From positions 1 through 61,214 of the forward strand of contig CALAJH010000039.1 of the NCBI GenBank assembly GCA_937922655.1: a stretch of DNA of 61,214 nucleotides. Reading direction: 5' to 3'. Under the pieces are notes generated by a model. That model worked only from the letters and a program-made list of their open reading frames with translations, searched no databases and was not told the origin of the DNA. The position numbers and the translations under genes were made by a program. The DNA is from an uncultured Bacteroidia bacterium (GTDB lineage Bacteria; Bacteroidota; Bacteroidia; J057; CALAJH01). Positions 23,717 through 32,447 of this stretch are shown here, one piece after another (within the stretch, counting starts at the first letter, position 1; each line of letters opens with the position of its first letter).

Positions 23717-25384
23717 TTATTTTCCCAAAAGTATTCTTTTGTAACGCACGGGGTCTTTAAGAACTTCGGCTGCCAATTTGACGTCGGGGTCGTCGCGAAA
23801 GCCCGCCTGAATACGTCCTTTGCGGAAGTAATAGCGTTGGATGATTTCGTCTTTTAAGGCCTTGGATATTTCGGTTTTGTAGTTGAAAAGGTCTTTTTCA
23901 ACCTGCGCCTTGACGGCGGCCTGCAAGGTTTCGACTTGCTTAATCATCGCGGGGTCGTAGGCGTCTTTTTTCATTTTGGCCACGAGGGTGTCGAGCAGAC
24001 GCGAATACTCGGATTCAAACTTGAAATTTCTTTGGGCGACGAAACGAGCAAAATCGTTGAAAAGCGCGTCGTCCACCTGAAACTCTTCGGCGGGCGGGAT
24101 GGAGGGATGGGCAAAATAATATTGGGTCACGAAGTCCTGTAACACGTGGGCCTTGAAAAGTTCGCGGGTGACGGGACGAAAGGGAGGGGCTTCGGAAAGA
24201 AGGTCGGGTCGAATGCCGCCCGCGTCCAAGACGGGCCGGCCCGCCCGAGTCTTAAACGATTGTTTGAGGCTGTCGGGTGTTTTGACCACCGAGCCGTCCT
24301 TGGTTTTGTGCGAATAATCGATGGCTTGAATGCACCGACCCGACGGGGTGTAATATCGGGCCGTCGTTACCTTTAATTGTGTTTTGTAGCTGAGCGGACG
24401 CGTGGTTTGCACCAAACCCTTGCCAAACGACTGGCGCCCAACGATTACGCCCCGGTCCAAGTCCTGCATGACTCCGGCAACAATTTCGGAGGCGCTGGCG
24501 CTTTTTTCGTCGATGAGAACGGCAAGGGGCAGATTGACGTCGAGCGGGTCGTTTTCGGCGTTGTAGCGTTTATAGGAGCCTTCGACCTTGCCGCGCGTTT
24601 CAACGATTTTTTCGCCTTTGGCAACAAAAAGATTGGAGATGGCGACGGCCTCGTGCAAAAGCCCGCCCGGATTTCCCCGCAAATCCAAGACCAAACCTTT
24701 GAGGTTGGGGTCTTGTTTTTTGAGTTCGGCAATGGCTTTTTGCAGGTCTTCGGCGGCGTTGCGCGTGAATTGATGCAGGCTCACGTAGCCGATGCCCGGC
24801 TCGGCCATACCTTGAAAGGGAACGTTGTCGATTTTGATGTCTTCGCGCTTAACGGTAAAAACCAAAGGTTTTTCCTGCCCAAAACGACGAACGGTCAATT
24901 TGACGTCGGTTCCCGCTTGGCCGCGTACAAGGTTGCGAACGTCGATGTTGTCGAAGTTTTTGCCTTCGATGTTTTCGTTGTCGATTTTGATGATTTGGTC
25001 GCCGGGGCGCAAGCCGGCGTTGAAGGCCGGACGGTTTTCGTAGACTTCGGCGATGATGACCCGGCCGTTGAAATTTTCCATGTTGGCGCCGATGCCGCCG
25101 TATTGGCCGTCGGTCATGTAACGATACTCCTCGATTTCGGCAACGCTGATGTAGTTGGTGTAAGGGTCCAAGGATTTGAGCATAGCGTCGATGCCCGTAC
25201 GAATCAGCGGCCCGGGTTCGACCTCGTCCACGTAGTTGAGGTCCACCTCGCGAACGATTTTCGTGAAAATGTCCAGATTTTTGGAAATTTCAAAGAAGTG
25301 GTCGGAGCGCGACAAACCAAAACCCGTTAGCGCCAAAGCCGCCGTTGCCAACGCCGCCGCCAATCCTATTTTGTTTTTTTTCAT
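23717..25384 (-). CDS. S41-family C-terminal processing peptidase
   Basis: This 555-residue CtpA/Prc-type serine protease has an N-terminal signal anchor (MKKNKIGLAAALATAALALTG). A helical entry region (SLDPYTNYIS) is followed by a PDZ domain (about 85-165, GGIGANME, GLRPGDQIIKID) and the S41 catalytic domain, with the carboxylate-binding turn LVLDLRGNPGG and the catalytic Ser/Lys dyad in EKSASASEIVAG and GRQSFGKG. A helical C-terminal extension of about 190 residues ends in LKDPVRYKRILLGK. Such enzymes cut periplasmic or lipoprotein substrates and peptidoglycan hydrolases; the target here is unknown. It has its own promoter and terminator. Confidence 0.92.
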   Translation of the reverse strand: MKKNKIGLAAALATAALALTGFGLSRSDHFFEISKNLDIFTKIVREVDLNYVDEVEPGPLIRTGIDAMLKSLDPYTNYISVAEIEEYRYMTDGQYGGIGANMENFNGRVIIAEVYENRPAFNAGLRPGDQIIKIDNENIEGKNFDNIDVRNLVRGQAGTDVKLTVRRFGQEKPLVFTVKREDIKIDNVPFQGMAEPGIGYVSLHQFTRNAAEDLQKAIAELKKQDPNLKGLVLDLRGNPGGLLHEAVAISNLFVAKGEKIVETRGKVEGSYKRYNAENDPLDVNLPLAVLIDEKSASASEIVAGVMQDLDRGVIVGRQSFGKGLVQTTRPLSYKTQLKVTTARYYTPSGRCIQAIDYSHKTKDGSVVKTPDSLKQSFKTRAGRPVLDAGGIRPDLLSEAPPFRPVTRELFKAHVLQDFVTQYYFAHPSIPPAEEFQVDDALFNDFARFVAQRNFKFESEYSRLLDTLVAKMKKDAYDPAMIKQVETLQAAVKAQVEKDLFNYKTEISKALKDEIIQRYYFRKGRIQAGFRDDPDVKLAAEVLKDPVRYKRILLGK

Positions 25385-25407
25385 TGAATGTTTCGTATTT
25401 GTTTACA

Positions 25408-25415
25408 CAAATTTA
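25408..25415 (-). promoter_or_regulatory. -7 promoter box TAAATTTG of the CtpA gene
   Basis: An exact TAnnTTTG box lies 23 nt before the ATG at 25384, in the AT-rich gap between CtpA and the DNA methyltransferase. Confidence 0.55.
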
Positions 25416-25506
25416 CGTCAAAAAACGTTCCGCGTCCGCTCGTCCGACGTATGCCCGGATTAAAATGTCAAAGCGCCCGTTTAGGGTACGGAGCGAAAAA
25501 GTTGGT

Positions 25507-26592
25507 TTATTTTTCCAATAAAAACAAGTATTCTTGATAAGGTTGTTGTTGGCAAACCCACTCGTTGGTCCATTTCATTTCCGCCATGACGTTTTTTTTA
25601 TAATCTATTTTCACCAACTTTACGAGCCTTCCGACGACGTCGATACACTCGGCAAGTTCGCGTGCCGTCGCCCTTCCGCCCGAAGCGTAAGACAACAAAA
25701 CGTAAGGGGCGCGGGTTTGTTCGAGCATGTGTTGGATGGCGTTCAAGGCGATAAATTTGCCCGCGGCGTCGGTTCTAAAATCCTCGAAGGGCGAATAACT
25801 TTCGGCGTCGGAACTGTCTTTTCGGCGACCGACTTTTCCGAAGAGTTCGGGGCGGTCGTTGAGGACGACGGTTGTCCAGAGGTGGTAATAGCCGGCGTAA
25901 CGCACGCGCGACGGGGGCATTTTTTCGTTGTTGGAACCGTAGGGCGGGTCGAAATACGCCAAATCGACCTCGACGTTCGGCAACAAATCGAATATGTCTT
26001 TTTGCCAAACCTCGTGGTTTCCCTTGTTTGGAGTCAAATTCGGAAGCTTGATTCGCATCGTTTGATAAGAGCGCGGAGCCCAATCGTTGAGGTAGGAGGA
26101 GAAATGTCCGAGGGTGCTTTCGACCTCGTCCAGGGCCAAAATCAACGCCGTAAGCAGCACGCATTTTTCGGTTTCGGGCAAACGGTATTCGTCGATTTTT
26201 TCGCGTACGGCGTCGAGTTTTCGGGTGTTGTGGTATTGCCACGGTTTTTTTTCACCGCGTTTGCTTCCGTCGCCGCCGTAGTTTTGAGTAAACCAGCCGT
26301 CTTTTCCGGGCAAAGCGTTGAGTTCGTCAATCAGGGGTTGAAAGTGGGAGGGCGGGCGCTCGTTCAAAAGAAAGGTCGTCGCAAACACACGCGACCATTC
26401 GGCGCGGTCGTTGCAAACCACCTCGTATCCCGACCCCGCCAACGCTTGCGACACCCGCGTCGTTCCCGAAAATCCGTCCAAGACTTTTTTCACCCCCAAC
26501 GGACGTATCAATTCCAAAATATTGGGAATCAATTTGAGTTTCGAACCGACGTACTTTATGCCGTAAGTGGCGGGAAAGGACGGCGTTGCCAT
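25507..26592 (-). CDS. Orphan DNA adenine methyltransferase (D12 class)
   Basis: This 361-residue enzyme has the motifs of D12/Dam-class SAM-dependent DNA N6-adenine methyltransferases: motif X near the N-terminus (IKYVGSKLKLIPNI), motif I (VLDGFSGTTRVSQAL) and catalytic motif IV (DLAYFDPPYGSNN). The long middle insertion should hold the target-recognition domain. The recognition sequence cannot be predicted. There is no restriction endonuclease, specificity subunit or phage gene beside it, so it is either an orphan epigenetic enzyme or a remnant of a restriction system. The ATG at 26592 is preferred to one at 26598, since a TAACTTTTG element (one extra base against the -7 consensus) ends 3 nt before it. 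Confidence 0.85.
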   Translation of the reverse strand: MATPSFPATYGIKYVGSKLKLIPNILELIRPLGVKKVLDGFSGTTRVSQALAGSGYEVVCNDRAEWSRVFATTFLLNERPPSHFQPLIDELNALPGKDGWFTQNYGGDGSKRGEKKPWQYHNTRKLDAVREKIDEYRLPETEKCVLLTALILALDEVESTLGHFSSYLNDWAPRSYQTMRIKLPNLTPNKGNHEVWQKDIFDLLPNVEVDLAYFDPPYGSNNEKMPPSRVRYAGYYHLWTTVVLNDRPELFGKVGRRKDSSDAESYSPFEDFRTDAAGKFIALNAIQHMLEQTRAPYVLLSYASGGRATARELAECIDVVGRLVKLVKIDYKKNVMAEMKWTNEWVCQQQPYQEYLFLLEK

Positions 26593-26762
26593 GAGCAAAA
26601 GTTAAAAATACGAATAAAAAACGCAGAAAAAGAAAAGTTGCTTGGCGGAATCATTCCCTAATTTTAAAGGTTGTAAAATTAGCGTCAAAGACATTTGTTT
26701 CGTTTTAAACTACGGAATTATTGGCCAAAAATGTTTAATTTGCGCACGCAAGGCTTCGGCGC

Positions 26763-26770
26763 GATATTTG
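26763..26770 (+). promoter_or_regulatory. -7 promoter-like box GATATTTG of the ABC ATPase operon
   Basis: The box has one mismatch to TAnnTTTG, is followed by CG, and ends exactly 4 nt before the GTG start codon at 26775. The mRNA would start at or beside the start codon. Confidence 0.45.
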
Positions 26771-26774
26771 CGGG

Positions 26775-27548
26775 GTGGAAAAAATATTGGAAATACACGA
26801 TTTGACGGTGTCGTATCGCGGCAAACCGGTGCTGTGGAGCGTGGATACGACGCTTCCCGCCGGGGTGATGGCGGGTATACTCGGCCCGAACGGGGCGGGA
26901 AAGTCCACGCTTTTGAAGGCGGTCATGGGTTTGGTGCCGGCGGCGACGGGGGCGGTGCGCATTTTTGAGCGTCCCGTAAACGAAGTGCGGCGACGCGTGG
27001 CCTACGTCCCCCAACGGGAATCGGTGGATTGGGACTTTCCCGCGACGGTTTTCGACGTCGCGCTTATGGGCGTCTACCCGAGGCTCGGTCTTTTTCGCCG
27101 CCCCGGAACGCCCGAAAAAACTTTTGTGTTGGAATGTTTGCGCAAAGTGGGCATGGAAGAATACAAAGACCGACAAATCGGCGGACTCTCGGGAGGCCAA
27201 CAACAACGGGTGTTTTTGGCGCGGGCGCTTGCGCAAAACGCCGACCTTTACCTGCTCGACGAACCGTTCGCGGGCGTCGACGTGGCCACCGAGGCCGGCG
27301 TCGTCGCCATCCTGCGGGAAATGAAGGCCGCCGGAAAAACCGTCGTCGTCGTCCACCACGACCTCCACACCGCCCCCGACTACTTCGACTGGATGCTTTT
27401 ATTGAACCAAAGATTGGTCGCCGCCGGACCGACTCAAAACGTTTTCAACGCCGAAAACCTTCAAACGGCCTTTGGAGGCAAACTCACCGCCCTCACCCAC
27501 TTGGCCGGACTCATGCAAAACAGCCGTTTACCCTTACGCGAATTCTGA
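26775..27548 (+). CDS. ABC transporter ATP-binding protein, metal (Zn/Mn) type
   Basis: This 257-residue ATPase has Walker A GPNGAGKST (residues 37-45), Q-loop region YVPQRESVDWDFP, signature LSGGQQQR, Walker B LYLLDEPF and switch His in VVVHHDLH. The wording between Q-loop and signature (SVDWDFPATVFDVALMG) is that of zinc/manganese/iron-type ATPases (ZnuC/MntB/TroB). It should couple ATP hydrolysis to import by a two-component membrane permease. No permease or solute-binding protein is present here, which is unusual because these genes are normally together. The start codon is GTG at 26775, chosen because VEKILEIHDL aligns with family N-termini. A TPR gene follows 2 nt after its stop. Confidence 0.88.
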   Translation: MEKILEIHDLTVSYRGKPVLWSVDTTLPAGVMAGILGPNGAGKSTLLKAVMGLVPAATGAVRIFERPVNEVRRRVAYVPQRESVDWDFPATVFDVALMGVYPRLGLFRRPGTPEKTFVLECLRKVGMEEYKDRQIGGLSGGQQQRVFLARALAQNADLYLLDEPFAGVDVATEAGVVAILREMKAAGKTVVVVHHDLHTAPDYFDWMLLLNQRLVAAGPTQNVFNAENLQTAFGGKLTALTHLAGLMQNSRLPLREF

Positions 27549-27550
27549 TT

Positions 27551-29365
27551 ATGAAACATTTATTCGTCTTAACCTTTTCTTGGGTTTTGTTTGCGGGCGC
27601 GGTGATTTTCGCCCAAAACGACAACGAAAGCCATTTGGCCAACGAATACTTCAACGACGGCGAATACGAAAAAGCCATCGAACTCTATAAAAAACTCAAT
27701 AGACAAGCCCCGAACGTCGAGTTTTACGTTCAGCGCGTCATCGATTCGTATTTGTCCTTGCAACAGCCCGACGAGGCGCGGGATTTTTTGGAAAAAGCCC
27801 TCAAAAAATCGCCGGAAAACATACAATTTCAGGCGATGGTGGGAATGTTGTACGAACGCGGCGGCAAATTGGCCGAGGCCGAGGCGCATTGGCAAAAATT
27901 GGTTGCGACGGTCAAAACACAGTCGGACTTCGCACGCTTGGCGGCATGGTTCACCAACGCCCGAAAAACCGAATTGGCCAAAGCCGCCTACGCCCGCGCC
28001 CGTACCGTGCTCAACAACCCCGCCCTTTTCGCCAACGAACTGGCCAACGTTTACCAATACGAAAACAACTTCGAGGGCGCGACCGTCGAATACCTCAACG
28101 TTTATTTTACCAACAAATCCCAATACTCTTACGTCAAAGCGCAAATTTTACGTATGGCCAAAGAGGACAACGTGGACGCAATGGAAAAAGCCCTTTTGAC
28201 GGTCATACAAAAAAAGCCCGAAGACCTCGAAGTCAAAGAACTTTTGTACGAATTTTATCTGCAAACCAACCGCTATTCGGACGCACTGGCCCAAGCCAAA
28301 GCCTTGGACAAACTCAAAAAAGAATCGGGTTCGCGCGTCTTCGCTTTGGCGCAAACCCTCCAAAACGCCCGCGAGTACGACCTCTCCAACCACGCCTTGG
28401 ATTACATCGTCAAAAACTACAAAGAATCGCCCAATTATCAGGCGGCCATGCAGGAAATCGCCAAAAACTTCGAACTCAAAGCGTTTTCCATCGTCCCGCT
28501 CGACATCGAAAGCGTACACAAAGCCGTAAACAATTACGCCACGCTCTTGGAACAGTTCGGACGACGCGAGGCGCTCGCCGAAGCCATGTATCGAAAGGCA
28601 CGCCTGCAAATCTTTTACCTCGACGACGTCGAAGGCGGACTCAAAGAACTCGAAACCATCGAAAGACTCAACATGCCCGCCATCAAAAAAGTCGACGCCC
28701 GCCTGCTCATCGGCGACGTATACCTTTTGCAAGGCGACTTCCTCAAAGCCAAAGACAAATACATGGCCGTCGAAAACGAATTTAAAGAAACCCAAACGGG
28801 CGCCATGGCCAAGTTCCGGGACGCCAAACTTTGTTATTTCAAAGGCGAATTTGAATTGGCCAAATCCTACCTCAAAATCCTTAAAGACAACACTTCCAAC
28901 AACATCGCCAACGACGCCATTCAATTGTTTTTGTTGATTCAAGACAATACGGGCTTGGACACCACCGAAACGGCCATGCAACTCTTCGCCAACGCCCAAC
29001 TCGCCGTCTATCGCAAAAACTTTCCAAACGCCTTAAAACTCCTCGACTCCCTACTCTATCAATTTCCCAACCATCCCCTGTCCGACGACGTTTACTGGGA
29101 AAAAGCCCAAATTTATCTGGCGCTCGGCGACGTGGACAACGCCATGAAATACCTCGACAAAATCCTTTCCGACTACGGAGAAGACGTTAGGGGCGACGAC
29201 GCGCTTTTCGCCAAAGCCGAACTCTACGAACACGCCCTCAAAGACAAAAAAACGGCCCACGACCTCTATCTGGATTTATTGGTCAAATACCCTTCGAGTT
29301 TGTTTAAAGTCGAGGCCCGCAAGCGCATTCGACGCCTGCGCGGCGAACAAGGTTTCGGTTCATGA
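27551..29365 (+). CDS. Exported TPR-repeat protein
   Basis: This 604-residue protein begins with a signal peptide (MKHLFVLTFSWVLFAGAVIFAQ) and is then almost wholly helical with TPR-like pairs (ANEYFNDGEYEKAIELYKKL, LAEAEAHWQKL, GDVDNAMKYLDKIL, spread from residue 25 to 600). The last repeats resemble those of BamD/YbgF-like tol-pal-associated proteins (ALKLLDSLLYQFPNHPLSDD), which suggests a periplasmic scaffold. There is no lipobox Cys. It starts 2 nt after the ABC ATPase stop and overlaps the next gene by 4 nt (ATGA), so the three are almost certainly one operon. Its function is not known; work at the inner face of the outer membrane with the following barrel protein is an inference. Confidence 0.8.
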   Translation: MKHLFVLTFSWVLFAGAVIFAQNDNESHLANEYFNDGEYEKAIELYKKLNRQAPNVEFYVQRVIDSYLSLQQPDEARDFLEKALKKSPENIQFQAMVGMLYERGGKLAEAEAHWQKLVATVKTQSDFARLAAWFTNARKTELAKAAYARARTVLNNPALFANELANVYQYENNFEGATVEYLNVYFTNKSQYSYVKAQILRMAKEDNVDAMEKALLTVIQKKPEDLEVKELLYEFYLQTNRYSDALAQAKALDKLKKESGSRVFALAQTLQNAREYDLSNHALDYIVKNYKESPNYQAAMQEIAKNFELKAFSIVPLDIESVHKAVNNYATLLEQFGRREALAEAMYRKARLQIFYLDDVEGGLKELETIERLNMPAIKKVDARLLIGDVYLLQGDFLKAKDKYMAVENEFKETQTGAMAKFRDAKLCYFKGEFELAKSYLKILKDNTSNNIANDAIQLFLLIQDNTGLDTTETAMQLFANAQLAVYRKNFPNALKLLDSLLYQFPNHPLSDDVYWEKAQIYLALGDVDNAMKYLDKILSDYGEDVRGDDALFAKAELYEHALKDKKTAHDLYLDLLVKYPSSLFKVEARKRIRRLRGEQGFGS

Positions 29366-29997
29366 AAAAGGCGACGCTCTTTGTTGGGTTGGCAATATTC
29401 TTGCCGACGGGCTTGTGGGCGCAAATGGGCGTGGGACTGCGCTTTGGCGCCGCCTTCAACTATTTTCTCAACGCAAAAAAATATCCGCTTATCGACGGCT
29501 TCTATTCCAACACCGTCGTCGGTCCGACGTTCAAAATGTATTTCAAAAACGGTTCGTTGGAAGCGGGCGCCGCGTGGATTTACAAACAGCGTCCCGGACT
29601 TTTCAGCCTACCCCTTGTCCAACAGAACTTCGTCAAAACCGATTCGACATCCGTCAACGGCCTCGAACTCGATTTCAAAGGCGGCCCACGATTTTTTAAG
29701 TTTCTTTGTCCGCGCCTCGGGATTATCGGCGGTTATCGTTGGATACAACGGGGAATGCTCGAACGCGGCTCGTCCGAACGCGTCAACGCCTTTTACGCCA
29801 TGGTTCCCGTCGGCGTCTCGGCCGATTTCAATACGGGTTTCGGTACCACGGGCGTGGCGTTTTATTACCAAATCGGTTTGGCCAACGTCATTCATTCCCC
29901 CAAAACGCCCGTCGGCGGGAGAATGCACGCCCTTTATTTTGAAATTCACGTCATGCTCGACCTCATCCCCGGACGCGAAACCCCCGACCCCAATTAA
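29362..29997 (+). CDS. Putative outer-membrane beta-barrel protein (PorT-like size)
   Basis: This 211-residue protein has a signal peptide (MKKATLFVGLAIFLPTGLWAQ) followed by alternating strands rich in aromatic and Gly residues (GVGLRFGAAFNYFL, SLEAGAAWIYKQRPG, GLELDFKGGPRFFKF, VGVSADFNTGFGTTGVAFYYQIG). Size and strand pattern fit an eight-stranded outer-membrane barrel of the kind common in Bacteroidota (OMP_b-brl). The last strand (HALYFEIHVMLDL) is followed by a short polar tail. It is translationally coupled to the TPR protein by an ATGA overlap. No function can be assigned. Confidence 0.7.
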   Translation: MKKATLFVGLAIFLPTGLWAQMGVGLRFGAAFNYFLNAKKYPLIDGFYSNTVVGPTFKMYFKNGSLEAGAAWIYKQRPGLFSLPLVQQNFVKTDSTSVNGLELDFKGGPRFFKFLCPRLGIIGGYRWIQRGMLERGSSERVNAFYAMVPVGVSADFNTGFGTTGVAFYYQIGLANVIHSPKTPVGGRMHALYFEIHVMLDLIPGRETPDPN

Positions 29998-30026
29998 ATC
30001 AAAAGCCGTAAGAAAACACACTTGCT

Positions 30027-32447
30027 TTACCGCACGACCGACACCCTCGTCGTACCGCCGGGCACGAGACGCAAAAGATAAAACCCCGCCGGCGGAGCGT
30101 CCAAAACGCCGTCCATGGTGCGGCCGCGCGAAACGATTCTACCCGTTGCGTCCAACCATTCAAAAGCGATTTCCCCGTTTAAGCCCGCTAGGTATAATTT
30201 TTCCCCTTCACGCACCGGGTTCGGATAAACCTTGGGGCGAACAACGCTTTTTTCCGTTCGGACCAAACTCCATTGATGCGAATTGAATTCGGGACGAATC
30301 ATCAGCGTCCCCGAAAAGCGTCCGTATTGCCACGACCGGTTGTTGGAATAAACGATGTTTTCTTTGTTGTCGTGACTTAAATCGAAACCGACGGCCAACA
30401 AGTCGGCGTCGCGCTGGATGCATCCGATAAAATAATCCCTGCCGGCCTGCACCTTGACGGCCGAATCGAGTTCGTAGCGATAAAAGTAACGATAGGGGAA
30501 AGCGACGCCGCCGTCGCCAAGGTCTAGGGGCGGGTATTGGGTGAAAACGCCGTTGGTTTTTTGATACAATATGGAGTCGGGGTGGAAGGTGTCGGGCTTC
30601 CATATCGCGAGGGTAAAGCTTTTTCCCGCCGCCGAATCGATTTTCGGCGTGTGTACAAAACACATCCAAACGGCGGAAATTTCGTCGTCGCGGTTAAAGC
30701 GGTATTTTTGGGCGAAGGCATTCCGCGATTCGACGCCGTAGCCGTATTCGGGTTCGCCGTCGTCGTAAGCCAGATAATCGCGAATAAAATAGGGTTCGGA
30801 AAGAACGTTGTTGGCGGGAACGGGGTCTTCGAAGGATACGGGTAAAGCAAGGGTATAGGTCAAACGTCCGGCGTAACCGGGAGGATAAAACGTTGCCGGC
30901 GGCGGCACGGAGACGTCGGTGAAAGTTTGAGCCGGGGACGTCAAAGCGACGGGCGTTTGCGTCCACAAGGTATTGTTGGGCGGGTCGAAAACCGACAAAT
31001 ACGCCCCATCCGTGGAATAATTTGCATCGGAAAGATTGGAAACCGTGGCCGTCCACGGCCCCAAAGGATAGGCGCCGTCGGCAAAGTGGCGTTGCGGCAC
31101 GGCCGTCAGCGGCACGGGAAACGGCGAACGCGAAACCTCGCTTATGCCCACGTCCTTTTGCGCACGCATCGGTTTAACGCCCGCATCCAAACCCACGTAA
31201 TCCAAGTGCCAGCAATCAAACGGCCCCGAACGCGTACCGTAATTGCGAAACATAACCTGAAATCGCGAATGCATAAACTCGGAACGGTCGATGGGCACCA
31301 CCGCCCGATAAAACGTATCGCGTCGAAATTCGACGTTTTCAAAATTGACCGACCAAACGAAAACAAACGGGTCGCGAAGCGTCGAATCCGAACTGCGGAA
31401 AAACACGGCCAAAGAGTCGTCGGCGGTATGGCGGAGGGTGAATTGTTTTTCTCCGGCGGGAACGATTCTTTCTTCCGATACTTTACGGGCAAAATATCGG
31501 GTAAACGTCCCCGTGTAATGCCTTCCGACGACGGCCATCGTATCGCAACGCCAAAGCGTGTCGTAGACCGTGCCGGCGGCCACAACAAGCGTATCCAAAT
31601 TTTCGAATATCGTATCGAGGGCGACGGTAATTTTTACGACCGTGTCGCAAAAAACGACGACGGACGTGTCTCGATAGATGAAATTGCGAACGGCGGTAAA
31701 CGAACCGACGCTTACGGTGTCGAAGGGGTCGGGTTCGGGAAAAGGAAGAAATTCGACGGGGCCTTCCCACGCAAGGTACGTTCGGATTTCGAGGGTGTCG
31801 TTACGGGGCAGGGTGCGGGGATTGACAAGGGTGTCGTTGCGTTGGCCACGTCCTTCAAAGGGTCCTTCGGTGGCCAAAACGATGCTGTCGCGGCGAACGA
31901 CGGTGTCGGTTACGGCCACGCTGTCCCATACGGTGCGGGTAACGACGTAGGTTTTGGGCGCGTTGGAATCCGCGACGTAAAACGTGGTATCGGTGAAGGC
32001 GTAAGGCGGGTCGTTTTTTCCCGCAAATTGAAAATAAAACGTCAAAAAAAGATTGAAATGCGCCTTCGCCTCCGACAAATCGATGTATCCGGTGCATAAA
32101 GAGTCGGCGGCGCCTTGTTCGTTGTTGATGGAATAGACGGTACGTACGGCGTTGAGGCCGTCAAAAAGAAGGGTGCCGTAATCGGGCGGGCGATGGGCCG
32201 AATTCCGGCTAACCAAAGCGGGTTGTTTGGGGAGCCATTTCGTCGAATCGGCGTAATTTTGGCTATAAAGAAACGAATCGAAGAACGGAAGCGAAACGCG
32301 GGGAACGGAATTTTGGCCGGTTTCATCGGTGGTTTTGGCCGTACGGGTCGTCGGCGCTCCCGAAACGGGGCGGGTCAAGGCGTCCTGAGCCAACGTCGCA
32401 TCGGTCGCCGTCAAATAAAACAGTAACCACAAAAATATTGACATCAT
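30027..32447 (-). CDS. Large secreted protein with T9SS sorting domain
   Basis: This 806-residue protein starts at 32447 (MMSIFLWLLFYLTATDATLAQ), a signal peptide; its start overlaps the stop of the fkbM gene (TAATG). The mature part is beta-rich with many Asp-Thr and Val-Asp pairs. It has FDCWHLDYVGLDAG at about 420, a pattern I associate with large Bacteroidota surface proteins, where a jelly-roll-like domain precedes it. A type A T9SS domain begins near residue 740 with VYPNPVREGEKL and ends with AGFYLLRLVPGG. No catalytic motif is recognised. It is the last gene of a transcript that begins with rplS, which is odd for a secreted protein. Confidence 0.85.
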   Translation of the reverse strand: MMSIFLWLLFYLTATDATLAQDALTRPVSGAPTTRTAKTTDETGQNSVPRVSLPFFDSFLYSQNYADSTKWLPKQPALVSRNSAHRPPDYGTLLFDGLNAVRTVYSINNEQGAADSLCTGYIDLSEAKAHFNLFLTFYFQFAGKNDPPYAFTDTTFYVADSNAPKTYVVTRTVWDSVAVTDTVVRRDSIVLATEGPFEGRGQRNDTLVNPRTLPRNDTLEIRTYLAWEGPVEFLPFPEPDPFDTVSVGSFTAVRNFIYRDTSVVVFCDTVVKITVALDTIFENLDTLVVAAGTVYDTLWRCDTMAVVGRHYTGTFTRYFARKVSEERIVPAGEKQFTLRHTADDSLAVFFRSSDSTLRDPFVFVWSVNFENVEFRRDTFYRAVVPIDRSEFMHSRFQVMFRNYGTRSGPFDCWHLDYVGLDAGVKPMRAQKDVGISEVSRSPFPVPLTAVPQRHFADGAYPLGPWTATVSNLSDANYSTDGAYLSVFDPPNNTLWTQTPVALTSPAQTFTDVSVPPPATFYPPGYAGRLTYTLALPVSFEDPVPANNVLSEPYFIRDYLAYDDGEPEYGYGVESRNAFAQKYRFNRDDEISAVWMCFVHTPKIDSAAGKSFTLAIWKPDTFHPDSILYQKTNGVFTQYPPLDLGDGGVAFPYRYFYRYELDSAVKVQAGRDYFIGCIQRDADLLAVGFDLSHDNKENIVYSNNRSWQYGRFSGTLMIRPEFNSHQWSLVRTEKSVVRPKVYPNPVREGEKLYLAGLNGEIAFEWLDATGRIVSRGRTMDGVLDAPPAGFYLLRLVPGGTTRVSVVR

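Noticed and set aside
25507-26592. A restriction-modification system
   Set aside because: Only the methyltransferase is present; the neighbours are CtpA and an ABC ATPase.
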